Counted from the stretch's first letter, positions 51,862 to 61,005 are shown. The stretch: 64,000 nt of DNA from DAHUXT01 sp036273675 (GCA_036273675.1 DASUHD010000088.1:66560-130559), one strand, 5' to 3'. Notes: generated by a model not told the origin, from the sequence alone. A program made the numbers and translations.

Positions 51862-53529
51862 ATGGTAACAAGTAATCCTCGGCTCATGACTCACCCGAAG
51901 GGTCGGGGAGCGACGAGCATGGTGTGGAATGGAGATGGCGTCCAGCAGATCATTCTGGTCAGTAATCGCGGACCGATAGACTACGCGTTCGACGAAGATG
52001 AGATGCCCATCGCCCAGCGTGGAGCGGGCGGTGTGGTGAGCGGGCTGGTCTCCGCCGTGGGGAAGCGCCCCGCGACATGGATCGCGCTCGCCATGAATGA
52101 CGCTGATCGCGCCGTTGCGCGCGCCAGAGGCAAGGCAACGATTCCCAATGCGCCGGAGCTTGCGAATATCGCCTTGCGCCTGGTTGACGTACCTGCGGCT
52201 ACCTATGACCGCTTTTATGAGGGCATCAGCAACCGTATCCTCTGGTTTGCCCAGCACTACCTGCTGCGGCCTACCGGTTCAGCGCGGTTTAGCGCCCGCA
52301 CACGCCGCGACTGGGAGACCGGCTATCGCGTCGTCAATGAAGCGATTGCCGAAGCGGTGATCGAAGAACTGGCTTCCAGCGGTTCCTCGACGCCAGTGTT
52401 CTTCCAGGACTATCACCTCTATCTCGCCCCGGCGATGGTGCGCGAGGCCTGCCCAGACGCGCTCCTCGAACAGTTCGTGCATATCCCCTGGCCAGAGTCC
52501 CGCTACTGGGAAATGCTGCCAGACGACATGGTGCGCGAGATTTTTGCGGGGCTGGCGGCGAACGATGTCGTTGGCTTCCAGACAGACCGCGACGCGCGCA
52601 ACTTCCTGGAGGGCGCCGAGCGCTTCCTCGAGGGTGTTACCGTTCAGCAGGCGCCAACCAGCGGCAGCGGCGTTCTGCTCTGGCAGGGACGGCGGGTGCT
52701 GGTGCGCGCCTATCCTATCGCGGTCACCCCGCGCGAGGTACAGGCAAGCGCCAACTCGCCAGAGGCGCTCGATGAGGCGCTCAAGTTGCGCGACGAGTTG
52801 CGGCTCACCGACGAGACGCAGCTGATCGTCCGGGTGGATCGTGTCGAGCCGACCAAGAACATTGTGCGCGGCTTCCAGGCGTATGAGCATCTCCTGCGCA
52901 GTCATAAAGAACTTCGCGGACAGGTGGTCTTCCTGGCGCTGTTGGTGCCTTCGCGGCAGGGCATGGCGGAGTATCGCCGCTACGAAAAGCAGGTGCGGGC
53001 GATTATTGATCGCATCAACGCGCGCTACGGGACGCCAGAGTGGCAACCAGTCGTGGCGATTTTTGGCAACGACCGCGCCCGCGCGCTGGCCTGTATGCGC
53101 CGCTATGATGTCTTGCTGGTCAATCCCGTGATCGACGGCATGAATCTGGTGGTGAAGGAAGGCGCGCTCGTCAATCGTCGCCCCGGCGTGATTCTGCTCT
53201 CGCGCACCGCTGGCGCCTACGAGCAGCTGCGCGACCATGTGATAGGTGTGCCGCCGATGGACGTGCAGGCGACCGCCGAGGCCATGTTAGAGGCGCTTGA
53301 GACGCCTCTGGAACAGCGCGCGGCGAATGCGCTGGCGTTGAAGGCGCTGCTCAACGAGGAGAACGCGAAGCTCTGGCTGGACGCCCAGATCGCCGATCTG
53401 CGCGAGCAGGCGCGGCTGGCCCGGCGCAAGGCGCAGGTGGCTGGCGCGGCCCAGCGCGTGATCCCGCTGGAACCAGAGTCAGACCTGGAAAAGGTGGTAC
53501 CAGGTCATCGAGACTCTCTGGTCATGTAG
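51862..53529 (+). CDS. otsA: Trehalose-6-phosphate synthase family protein (GT20)
   Basis: A 555-residue GT20 glycosyltransferase. Typical segments are ILVSNRGPIDYAFD, FFQDYHLYLAPAMVRE, HIPWPESRYWEMLP, VGFQTDRDARNF, RVDRVEPTKNI and the C-terminal NPVIDGMNLVVKEG. It probably makes trehalose-6-phosphate from a nucleotide sugar and glucose-6-phosphate; related GT20 enzymes make glucosylglycerol phosphate. No phosphatase (otsB) is fused or adjacent. AAGGAGGG lies just before the chosen ATG. A terminator follows. Confidence 0.9.
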   Translation: MVTSNPRLMTHPKGRGATSMVWNGDGVQQIILVSNRGPIDYAFDEDEMPIAQRGAGGVVSGLVSAVGKRPATWIALAMNDADRAVARARGKATIPNAPELANIALRLVDVPAATYDRFYEGISNRILWFAQHYLLRPTGSARFSARTRRDWETGYRVVNEAIAEAVIEELASSGSSTPVFFQDYHLYLAPAMVREACPDALLEQFVHIPWPESRYWEMLPDDMVREIFAGLAANDVVGFQTDRDARNFLEGAERFLEGVTVQQAPTSGSGVLLWQGRRVLVRAYPIAVTPREVQASANSPEALDEALKLRDELRLTDETQLIVRVDRVEPTKNIVRGFQAYEHLLRSHKELRGQVVFLALLVPSRQGMAEYRRYEKQVRAIIDRINARYGTPEWQPVVAIFGNDRARALACMRRYDVLLVNPVIDGMNLVVKEGALVNRRPGVILLSRTAGAYEQLRDHVIGVPPMDVQATAEAMLEALETPLEQRAANALALKALLNEENAKLWLDAQIADLREQARLARRKAQVAGAAQRVIPLEPESDLEKVVPGHRDSLVM

Positions 53530-53553
53530 AGGTATTGCGGTTTCCCCTCGCAG

Positions 53554-53587
53554 ATCCCTTCCCTGTTCATCATGGGAAGGGATTTTG
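53554..53587 (+). terminator. Intrinsic terminator of otsA
   Basis: ATCCCTTCCC and GGGAAGGGAT form ten pairs around a ten-base loop, followed by TTT; it could also serve the convergent gene. Confidence 0.75.
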
Positions 53588-53591
53588 CGTG

Positions 53592-54389
53592 TTAGAGCGC
53601 TGTGAGGATCGCGCCGAGCGCCACCAGCGCCGCGCCCAGCCAGACATGCCACCCCTTCCGCTCGCGCGCCAGCAAGACGCCGATCAGCACCGAAACCTCG
53701 CGTAGCGTCGCCACAGGCCCGGCGTTGGCCCGCTGGAACGCCAACAGCACCAGCAGATACGCCGCCGTCGAGCCGATGGCGATCTGTATCCCCGGCCACA
53801 TCGCGCGCCGCAGTCGCTTGAGGTCGAGCCGCAGAATGACCGCCAGCAAAATCCCCTGAAGCCCAATCACCGCGCCGAGATAGCTCAGCGGGTTCACCTG
53901 GCGCACGGCCCCGGCGTCAATCGTGGCATAGGTGGCGATGCAGACGCCGGTGAGCAGCGCGAAGCCAATCGCCGCCCTCTGACCGCTATGCTTGCCTGCC
54001 GTCGCCACCGAGGCCAGCCCCAGCGCCAGCGCGGCCGCCCCGGCAAACCCCCAGGGTGTGGGCGCCTGCGAGAGCAGCAGCCAGCCGCCCAGCGTCACCA
54101 GTAACGGCGCCGCGCCGCGCGCCAGCGGATAGACCAGCGAGAGCGCGCCCATACGATAGGCGGTGGTGAGGCAGAGGGCATAAGCGCATTCCGCCAGCGC
54201 CGAGAGGATGATGAGCGGCCACACCTGCCATGGCGGGGCAATGACCATCGCCGGAATCAGCCCGATTCCCGCCGCCAGCCCAGCCACCGTCGCCGCCGCC
54301 AGCCGGTCGTCGGTCCCATGCAGCAGCAGGTTCCAGCCCGCGTGGAAGAGCGCGGCCAGCAGGACGAGGGCAAGCGCGAGCGGTGGCAC
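53592..54389 (-). CDS. EamA/DMT-family transporter
   Basis: A 265-residue membrane protein with about nine or ten helices in the two-EamA-repeat pattern (AALFHAGWNLLLHG at the start, PLARGAAPLLVTLGGWLLLSQ, then FQRANAGPVATLREVSVLIGVLLARERKG). It is probably a metabolite exporter with unknown substrate. It is divergent from the Clp_N gene and convergent with otsA. Confidence 0.88.
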   Translation of the reverse strand: MPPLALALVLLAALFHAGWNLLLHGTDDRLAAATVAGLAAGIGLIPAMVIAPPWQVWPLIILSALAECAYALCLTTAYRMGALSLVYPLARGAAPLLVTLGGWLLLSQAPTPWGFAGAAALALGLASVATAGKHSGQRAAIGFALLTGVCIATYATIDAGAVRQVNPLSYLGAVIGLQGILLAVILRLDLKRLRRAMWPGIQIAIGSTAAYLLVLLAFQRANAGPVATLREVSVLIGVLLARERKGWHVWLGAALVALGAILTAL

Positions 54390-54540
54390 GATATGACTCC
54401 CTCACATGGACAGACGAGACGCTGCGACTACTCTACCATGCCTGGTTCTGGTCGCCGCCATCCATTGACTATTGCCACGAGTTATGTTACCTGTATCTTG
54501 TAATTTGTATACGTGCCATTCGAGTTACAGGAGGCGGGGG

Positions 54541-55428
54541 ATGTTTCGCAAGTCTTCGGGTGGGTTCTCTGACAAGTTCGAAAAGTTCACCGAGCGCACG
54601 CGCCTGGTTCTCAGGCTGGCGCAAGAGGAGGCGCAGAAGCTCAATCACAATTACATCGGCACCGAGCATCTGCTGCTCGGCCTGATTGACGAGGGTGAAG
54701 GACAGGCGGTGACGATGTTGCAGGCTCTCGACATCCAACCAAACAAGGTTCGGAAGAGCGTCATGCACATCATCGGGCGCGGCGACCGTATCGTGCTGGG
54801 GGAGGTTGGGCTGACCCCACGCGCCAAAAAGGTAATGGAGCTGGCGGTGGATGAGGCGCGACGGCTGAACCATCACTATATCGGCACCGAGCATCTATTG
54901 CTGGGGCTGGTGCGTGAGGGCGAAGGGATCGCCGCTGGGGTGCTGGAGAGTCTGGGGGTTAACCTCGAGCGCGCGCGGAATGCTCTCACCACTACGTCGG
55001 CGCGTCGCAAAGGCAGCGAGGGCAACGCCAGCGACCAACCAGCGGAGAACGAGCCATTCACTCCCACCATACCTGCTCCCGGGCCAAAGAGCAACGTTGT
55101 CACCTGCCGCCTGGACGATACCGCAGTGGATGCGCTGGATGCGCTGGTGGAGGCGGGCATCCGCACGACCCGTAGCGACGCCGCCGCCTGGCTCATCAGC
55201 GCGGGCATCGAGGCCCACCGCGAACTATTCGACCGCGTGAACGCGACCGTCAACGAGATTCGCAAGCTCCGGCTGGAGGCGCGTGACATCGCCCGCCAGA
55301 TGACGCGCGACGCGGCGGAGCAAGAGCCAGCAGAAGGCGACGAGAACGCCGAGGGCGAGACCAAAGACCCCGAAAAACCAGAAGACCTGGACGACCTCAA
55401 TAAGCTAGACGAGCCGCCAACGGCCTGA
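54541..55428 (+). CDS. Clp N-domain protein without ATPase, with RHH-like domain
   Basis: A 295-residue protein. Two Clp_N repeats (about 13-80 and 92-150), each with NHNYIGTEHLLLGL or NHHYIGTEHLLLGL, match the ClpC substrate/adaptor-binding domain. No AAA+ module follows. After a linker, LDDTAVDALDALVEAGIRTTRSDAAAWLISAGIEA (about 190-225) resembles a ribbon-helix-helix DNA-binding unit, then an acidic tail. AGGAGG lies before the ATG. It might modulate ClpCP by binding adaptors or couple it to DNA; this is speculation. Confidence 0.87.
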   Translation: MFRKSSGGFSDKFEKFTERTRLVLRLAQEEAQKLNHNYIGTEHLLLGLIDEGEGQAVTMLQALDIQPNKVRKSVMHIIGRGDRIVLGEVGLTPRAKKVMELAVDEARRLNHHYIGTEHLLLGLVREGEGIAAGVLESLGVNLERARNALTTTSARRKGSEGNASDQPAENEPFTPTIPAPGPKSNVVTCRLDDTAVDALDALVEAGIRTTRSDAAAWLISAGIEAHRELFDRVNATVNEIRKLRLEARDIARQMTRDAAEQEPAEGDENAEGETKDPEKPEDLDDLNKLDEPPTA

Positions 55429-55543
55429 ATCGTGCGGGGGTGATAGCGCTGTGGTACAACACCAGCGTACGGTGTAGCCGACTCCGGCGGCACACCGCGA
55501 AACCCCAGCGATGGCGCGAGAGGAAGCGAGAGGAGCAGAGGCC

Positions 55544-56026
55544 ATGAGCGCGAATCCGTCTGGCGAGCAGATGATTAAGGCATGGGCCGAGTCGCAACGC
55601 CAGTTGCTGACGAACTGGATGGAGATGGTGCGCGCGGGCGGCGGCGCGCCCGACGCCAAAATATGGAACGAGACGGTGGACTCCTGGCGCACAGCCGTCA
55701 TGAACACGCTCGACACCCAGGCCACCTGGACACGCACATGGATCGATTCGATGGCGAAGACGCCCGGCGCGCCCGACGAGATACAGGCGCTGCTCCGCGA
55801 GGGACAGGACAACTTCCAGCACTGGATCGACGCCCAGCGCCAGCTCTGGCAGAACTGGTTCGACGTGATGAGGGAGACGACTAAGGGCGCGGCGCGCGGT
55901 AAGGCATCCGCCGACCAGCCGGGCGAGGGGCTGGTTGACCTGTGGAGCTCGACCACCCGCTCGCTGCTGGATGCGCAGACGGAGTGGGTGCGCCGCTGGT
56001 CCGATGCATTCGGCGGCAAGAGTTAG
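55544..56026 (+). CDS. Trp-rich helical protein, phasin/PhaE-like
   Basis: A 160-residue, wholly helical protein with regularly spaced Trp (WAESQRQLLTNWMEMV, WIDAQRQLWQNWFDVM, AQTEWVRRWSDAF). The amphipathic pattern resembles phasins or the PhaE subunit of class III PHA synthase, but no pha gene is nearby and similarity is only by look. GAGGAG lies eight bases before the chosen ATG. A strong terminator follows. Confidence 0.6.
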   Translation: MSANPSGEQMIKAWAESQRQLLTNWMEMVRAGGGAPDAKIWNETVDSWRTAVMNTLDTQATWTRTWIDSMAKTPGAPDEIQALLREGQDNFQHWIDAQRQLWQNWFDVMRETTKGAARGKASADQPGEGLVDLWSSTTRSLLDAQTEWVRRWSDAFGGKS

Positions 56027-56057
56027 CACGACCGCACGAGGACCACAGACCACAAAG

Positions 56058-56099
56058 ATGCCCCAACGCTCGCCAGTCTCGTGAGCGATGGGGCATTTT
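56058..56099 (+). terminator. Intrinsic terminator after the phasin-like gene
   Basis: ATGCCCCA and TGGGGCAT, with inner CGCTC/GAGCG, form a hairpin followed by TTTT, just before the end of the convergent lacD gene. Confidence 0.8.
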
Positions 56100-56114
56100 C
56101 AGGCAGGCGTTTCG

Positions 56115-57146
56115 CTAGCCGACGACCTCGATGTTCTCCTTGCCGCCGTAGGCGTTCCACCAGGGCTTCGCGCCCTTCGCCACCACCTCGTTGAGCATCT
56201 GGATGTTCTTGACGCCGCGATCCTCCAGCCAGGCACGCAGCGCGTCGATGCCCTCTTTGCCATAGATCGGGATGCCGTCCTGCCAGGTGGCGCGGCCGCA
56301 GAGTACGCCGGAGAAGCTGGTCCCAGCCTCCGCCGCCAGTTCCAACGTCTCGCGGAAGACCTCATCGGTGACGCCCGCGCTCAGGTAGATGAATGGCTTG
56401 CTGGCGGCGCTGGCGACCTCGTTGAAGAGCCGGAGCGCATCGGCGCGGCTATAGGCGGCCTGCCCCTTGAATGCGTGAGTGCCTTCGACGAACGCCATGT
56501 TGACCGGTACCTCGACCTTGAGGATGTCCACGCCGTAGCGCGGCTTCGAGAACTCCTCCATGTAGCGCGCCACGTAGTCTGGCTTCTTCTTCGCGAACTC
56601 GAAGCCCTTCTCATCGCCAATCGCGTCGTCGTAGGCCAGCGGCTCCAGGAAGAACGGCACATCTAGCGCGGCGCACTCTGCGCCGACCCGCTCGATGAAG
56701 GCATGCTTGATGGTGTTGATGCCCTCATCGTCGAAGGCGTTGTAATAGAGCAGAATCTTGATGGCATTCGCGCCACCCTCGACCAGTCGCCGCACGCTCC
56801 AGCGGTCCAGCAGATCGGGCAGGCGTCCCGCGACGTTGGCGTCGTAGCCCGTCTTCTCATAGGCCAGCAAGACTCCCGTGCCGGGCGCGCGATGCTTGAT
56901 TGCCTCCAGCCCATATTCGGGGTCCATCAGAATGGCGGTGGCGTATTTCGTCAGCACTTCGGTCACCGCCGTCTTGAACTGGCTCATATCCTCGGCGGTC
57001 GCCTGACCACCATCACCGCGCGCCTTGGCAATCGCTTTCTTGAGCGAGCCGCGCTGGTCCATCGCGGCGGCGGCAATCACCCCGCGCTCGTCGGCGCAGG
57101 CGTTGATGCCCTCGTACTTGCCCTTCGACATGGTGACTTTGCTCAT
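56115..57146 (-). CDS. lacD: Tagatose-1,6-bisphosphate aldolase (LacD family)
   Basis: A 343-residue class I aldolase of the LacD/DeoC superfamily. GVIAAAAMDQRGSLKKAIA at the N-terminus, ILMDPEYGLEAI, NAIKILLYY (with a candidate Schiff-base region in VDILKVEVPVN) and LSAGVTDEVF are family segments. It cleaves tagatose-1,6-bisphosphate or related ketose bisphosphates to DHAP and glyceraldehyde-3-phosphate. GGGAG lies nine bases upstream. No other tagatose gene is adjacent, so it may act as a fructose-bisphosphate aldolase or on sulfosugar-derived substrates. Confidence 0.9.
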   Translation of the reverse strand: MSKVTMSKGKYEGINACADERGVIAAAAMDQRGSLKKAIAKARGDGGQATAEDMSQFKTAVTEVLTKYATAILMDPEYGLEAIKHRAPGTGVLLAYEKTGYDANVAGRLPDLLDRWSVRRLVEGGANAIKILLYYNAFDDEGINTIKHAFIERVGAECAALDVPFFLEPLAYDDAIGDEKGFEFAKKKPDYVARYMEEFSKPRYGVDILKVEVPVNMAFVEGTHAFKGQAAYSRADALRLFNEVASAASKPFIYLSAGVTDEVFRETLELAAEAGTSFSGVLCGRATWQDGIPIYGKEGIDALRAWLEDRGVKNIQMLNEVVAKGAKPWWNAYGGKENIEVVG

Positions 57147-57395
57147 AGCATCAATCTCCCTCTGGCAGTCATTGCTTTTCTGAATACACAGGCGCCGTTG
57201 CCGGTATCGAGGCGCACCTGAGTCATTGCTGTAGCAAGGCTAAGGCTATAGTGCGCATCAGTACTTTAACATTTTCTGGCATGAGGCCGCATCTCAAAAT
57301 CGTATCGTCTCCTGTGATAGGCTATAGCATAGCTACAGGTCAATGGCGACGATAGCTCGCTGCGCAATATGCGGCGGGAAGGGAACGTGCGAGGA

Positions 57396-58832
57396 ATGAG
57401 TGACGAGATGATTATTCGCGACAAGCTCTATATCGGCGGCCAGTGGGTGTCCGCCAGCGGCGCAGAGATGGCCGACGTCATCAACTCGACCACCGAGGAG
57501 GTGATGGGCCGCGTGCCGCGCGGAACCGCCGAGGATGTCAACCGGGCGGTGGCGGCGGCAAGAGACGCCTTCGCGACATGGTCGCAGACGCCCGTGGCCG
57601 AGCGCGCCGCCTATCTGCAAAAGGTGGCCGATCAGCTTGAAGCGCGGCGGGAGGCGATTGGCGAGGTAATCGCGCGCGAGGTCGGCATGCCGATCCGTCT
57701 CTCGCAGATCATCCAGGTTGGCCAGCCGCTGGCGACCTTCAGTGCGCTGCCCGGCATCCTGGCGGAGTTCCCGTTCGAGGAGCGCATCGGCAACTCGCTG
57801 GTGGTGCGCGAGCCAATCGGCGTCGTCGGCTGCATCACCCCCTGGAACTACCCGCTGCACCAGATCGCGGCGAAGGTCGCGCCCGCGATTGCCGCTGGCT
57901 GTACCGTCGTCCTCAAGCCGAGCGAGGTCGCGCCGCTCAACGCCTTCATCCTGGCCGATATCTTCGACGAGATTGGACTGCCGAGCGGTGTCTTCAATCT
58001 GGTGACGGGGCGCGGCAGTGTCGTCGGCGAGGCGCTGGCGCTCCATCCCGATGTCGATATGATCTCATTCACCGGCTCGACCAACGCTGGACGCCGCGTG
58101 AGCGAGCTGGCCTCGCGCACGGTGAAGCCGGTGGCGCTGGAGCTGGGCGGCAAGTCGGCCAATATCCTGCTCGACGACGCCGACTTCGAGACGGCCGTGC
58201 GCGATGGCGTGGGCAAGTGTTTCCTCAATACCGGGCAGACGTGCAGCGCGTTGACCCGGATGCTGGTTCCGCGCTCGAAGCTGGCGGAGGCGGAGGAGAT
58301 TGCGAAGCGCTCGGCGGAATGGTTCACGCCGGGCGATCCCTTCACCAAAGGCACGCGCCTGGGGCCGCTCGTCTCCGCCGACCAGCAGGAAACCGTGACG
58401 AGCTATATCCGCAAAGGCGAGCAGGAGGGCGCGCGGCTGGTGACAGGCGGCGCGGAGCCGCCGGAGGGACTGGAGAAGGGCTATTTCGTCCGCCCGACCG
58501 TCTTCTCGGATGTGACGAGCGAGATGGCGATTGCGCAGGAGGAGATCTTCGGCCCGGTGCTGGTCATCATGCCGTACGAGGACGAGGACGACGCGGTGCG
58601 CATCGCCAACGACAGCATCTATGGCCTCTCGGGCGGTGTCTGGTCCGGCGACCGCGAGCGGGCGGTGCGGGTTGCGCGGCGGTTGCGGACGGGCCAGGTT
58701 GAGATCAACGGCGGCGCGTTCAACATGCTGGCGCCCTTCGGCGGCTACAAACAGTCTGGCCACGGCCGCGAGCTAGGGCGCTACGGCCTCGAAGAGTTCC
58801 TGACGGTCAAGTCGCTCCAACTGCCGGAATAG
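57396..58832 (+). CDS. NAD(P)-dependent aldehyde dehydrogenase
   Basis: A 478-residue ALDH. The Glu motif is VALELGGKSANI, the catalytic Cys is in FLNTGQTCSALTRM, and TPWNYPLHQIAAKVAPA and EIFGPVLVIMPYEDEDDAV are standard. It oxidises an aldehyde to the acid; the substrate is unknown, with overall resemblance to betaine- or succinate-semialdehyde enzymes. Two possible starts lie nine codons apart, and the second fits the family better. It is divergent from lacD. Confidence 0.92.
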   Translation: MSDEMIIRDKLYIGGQWVSASGAEMADVINSTTEEVMGRVPRGTAEDVNRAVAAARDAFATWSQTPVAERAAYLQKVADQLEARREAIGEVIAREVGMPIRLSQIIQVGQPLATFSALPGILAEFPFEERIGNSLVVREPIGVVGCITPWNYPLHQIAAKVAPAIAAGCTVVLKPSEVAPLNAFILADIFDEIGLPSGVFNLVTGRGSVVGEALALHPDVDMISFTGSTNAGRRVSELASRTVKPVALELGGKSANILLDDADFETAVRDGVGKCFLNTGQTCSALTRMLVPRSKLAEAEEIAKRSAEWFTPGDPFTKGTRLGPLVSADQQETVTSYIRKGEQEGARLVTGGAEPPEGLEKGYFVRPTVFSDVTSEMAIAQEEIFGPVLVIMPYEDEDDAVRIANDSIYGLSGGVWSGDRERAVRVARRLRTGQVEINGGAFNMLAPFGGYKQSGHGRELGRYGLEEFLTVKSLQLPE

Positions 58833-58881
58833 GTGTTACCCGCCAGAATAGCAGCAGCGTGAGTGTCGCGACAGGTGTATG

Positions 58882-58915
58882 TTGCCCTTCGCGGCATGAA
58901 TGGCGCGGCTAATCC
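58882..58915 (-). repeat. Dispersed repeat, short core copy h
   Basis: On the minus strand TTAGCCGCGCCATTCATGCC followed by GCGAAGGG; the core is inverted relative to copies a, b and c. Confidence 0.65.
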
Positions 58916-59005
58916 TGACCAGGGCTAGTGCTGACAATCGCTAACGTGGCATCATCACTAGCTCTGGCAACAGGGCTATAATGTCCGGCGGCCAGCGCCA
59001 GACGT

Positions 59006-59013
59006 GTTATAAT
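59006..59013 (+). promoter_or_regulatory. Extended -10 promoter directly before scpB (leaderless)
   Basis: The -10 element is the perfect TATAAT at 59008-59013, whose last base lies seven bases before the scpB ATG. A short GT just upstream gives only a partial extended -10. The start of transcription would fall at or next to the ATG, and no Shine-Dalgarno is present. Confidence 0.55.
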
Positions 59014-59020
59014 CGGCTCC

Positions 59021-59737
59021 ATGCCACGTACGACATCATCAGCTTCGGCTGCCGATAACAACTCGACTCAACCATCCACGCAGGCTCCCGGCGAGCATGC
59101 GGCGAATCTACCTGCCAGCCTGCTCTCGCTGGAGCAGTTGCGCTCGGTCATCGAGAGCCTGCTCTTCGTCGCGGGGCGGCCGCTGGAGCTGACCGAGTTG
59201 CGCAAGCTGTTGCCACTGGAACAGGCGCGGCTGCGTGAGGCGGTGGCTTCGCTGACGGAGGAGTGCGAGCGCCAGGGGCGCGGTATCCGCGTTCAACGGA
59301 TGGGCGACGCGGTTCAGTTCGTCTCCGCGCCAGAGAACGCGCGCTTCGTGGCGGCGCTGCTGGGCCTGCCGACGCAGGTAAAGCTGACGACAGCAGCGCT
59401 CGAAACCCTTGCCGTCGTCGCCTATCGCCAGCCGGTGACGCGCTCGCAGATCGAGTTTATCCGTGGCGTCAACAGCGACCGCGCGCTGGCGAGTCTGGTG
59501 CAATATGGGCTGGTGATCGAGGTTGGCCGCGCTGCGACAGTTGGGCGACCAACGCTCTTTGGCACGACATCCGAGTTTCTGCAACAGTTCGGCCTCTCCA
59601 GCCTGGATGCGCTGCCCCGGCCAGACATGACCGACGCCGAGGCGGCCGTCGCCTTCCGCATGGCCGCCGCCCAGCGTATCCGTGAGGCTGTGGGCGTGGA
59701 CGAAGCCGCCAATAATACACCGACCCCCACTGAGTGA
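59021..59737 (+). CDS. scpB: Chromosome segregation protein ScpB
   Basis: A 238-residue ScpB with two winged helices. IESLLFVAGRPLELTELRKLLP opens the first, and LTTAALETLAVVAYRQPVTRSQIEFIRGVNSD, the family signature, opens the second. It is the kleisin-associated subunit of the SMC-ScpAB complex. scpA is not upstream, where it usually lies. An N-terminal Ser/Ala/Thr-rich extension of about 35 residues precedes the fold. The mRNA may be leaderless. The nfo gene begins 18 bp after its stop. Confidence 0.94.
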   Translation: MPRTTSSASAADNNSTQPSTQAPGEHAANLPASLLSLEQLRSVIESLLFVAGRPLELTELRKLLPLEQARLREAVASLTEECERQGRGIRVQRMGDAVQFVSAPENARFVAALLGLPTQVKLTTAALETLAVVAYRQPVTRSQIEFIRGVNSDRALASLVQYGLVIEVGRAATVGRPTLFGTTSEFLQQFGLSSLDALPRPDMTDAEAAVAFRMAAAQRIREAVGVDEAANNTPTPTE

Positions 59738-59755
59738 AGAAAGAGAACGTATCCT

Positions 59756-60670
59756 GTGCGATTTGGCCGCCATCTCCCGAATACACCGAAGGGGCTGCAA
59801 GAGGCCCAGAGCATCGGCTGCGACGCCATCCAGGTCTTTCTGACCAACCCGCGCGGCTGGGCGGCGCCCGCGCACAACCCGGCGCTGGTCAAGGCGTTTC
59901 GCGCGGCGGCGGAGCGTTACGGGCAGTCTCCCGTCGTAGTGCATGCCGCCTATCTGATCAATCTGGCGTCGCCGCGTCCCGAGATCTTCGACAAATCGGT
60001 GACACTACTCCGCGCCACACTGGAACGAGCGTCACTCTATGGCGCGTCGAGCGTCGTCTTTCACGTCGGCAGCGCCACCGGGACGGGCGAAGATGCCGGT
60101 CTGGAGCGGCTGGTGGCAGGCGTACGCCAGGTGATGACGGGCGCGCCGGAGGATGTGCTGCTGCTGCTGGAAAACGACACGGGCGGCGGCGGCAAAGTAG
60201 GCTATCGCTTCGAGAATCTGGCGCTCGTGCTGGCTGCGCTGCCAGAGTTCGGCGCGCGGCTGGGCGTCTGCCTGGATACGGCGCATCTCTGGGCGGCGGG
60301 CTACGATATCGGCGCGCCCGAGGGCGCCCGCGCTGTCCTGGGTCAGGCCGAGAGCATCATTGGGCTGGACCGCGTGCCGGTGCTCCATGTAAATGACGCG
60401 CGCGAGGCATGCGGCAGCCACCGCGATATCCACGCGCGCATCGGCGAGGGCATGATTCCAATAGAGGGGCTGACCGCTTTCCTGCGCGATCCGCGTGTCG
60501 CGCATACCACCGGCATTCTGGAGACGCCGATTCCCACCCTGGCCGAGGATGATAACGCCCCCGATTGGGCCGCCGAGCGGGCGCATATGGCGCTGGCGCG
60601 CTCCGTCGCCGGGCTGCCGATGCCTGCTCTACCGGCTGAGGAAACGGAACCTGCCACGCGCGCCGGGTGA
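59756..60670 (+). CDS. nfo: Apurinic endonuclease IV family protein
   Basis: A 304-residue TIM-barrel AP endonuclease. Zinc-ligand segments appear in order: VVVHAAYLINL, LLENDTGGG, CLDTAHLWAAGYD, HVNDA, GSHRDIHARIGEG and ILETP. It cuts at abasic sites in base excision repair. The start is GTG. It is probably cotranscribed with scpB. Confidence 0.9.
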   Translation: MRFGRHLPNTPKGLQEAQSIGCDAIQVFLTNPRGWAAPAHNPALVKAFRAAAERYGQSPVVVHAAYLINLASPRPEIFDKSVTLLRATLERASLYGASSVVFHVGSATGTGEDAGLERLVAGVRQVMTGAPEDVLLLLENDTGGGGKVGYRFENLALVLAALPEFGARLGVCLDTAHLWAAGYDIGAPEGARAVLGQAESIIGLDRVPVLHVNDAREACGSHRDIHARIGEGMIPIEGLTAFLRDPRVAHTTGILETPIPTLAEDDNAPDWAAERAHMALARSVAGLPMPALPAEETEPATRAG

Positions 60671-60728
60671 AGACGAGGAGCAGGCTCATTGCGCCTGTCA
60701 GCAGGCGGCCCAGCACGACGGCCAGCAG

Positions 60729-60938
60729 CTATAGTCCCGCGATGCTGTCCAGTGTCACCAGCAGGACCGCATGGAGTGAGGCCGGAACCAACTGGCTTAT
60801 GCTCTCGCGCAGATTCGTCGCCAGCGCCATCTCGATGATGATCCCACCAAACGCCACGGCGAGCAACAACAGGCCGCTGAGCAGCCGTATGTAATGCAGC
60901 CTGTTGGGGACGCTGCCGTTCCGCTGGTTGTCCGACAT
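60729..60938 (-). CDS. Small two-helix membrane protein
   Basis: A 69-residue protein with two hydrophobic segments (YIRLLSGLLLLAVAFGGIIIEMAL and LHAVLLVTLDSIAGL). GAGGAAG lies seven bases before the ATG. I recognise no family. It is convergent with nfo. Confidence 0.55.
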   Translation of the reverse strand: MSDNQRNGSVPNRLHYIRLLSGLLLLAVAFGGIIIEMALATNLRESISQLVPASLHAVLLVTLDSIAGL

Positions 60939-61005
60939 CGCACACTTCCTCGGCGCATTACTACCACCGCCACAGCCCAAGGGTATCGCAAGTCCGACGA
61001 CAGAA

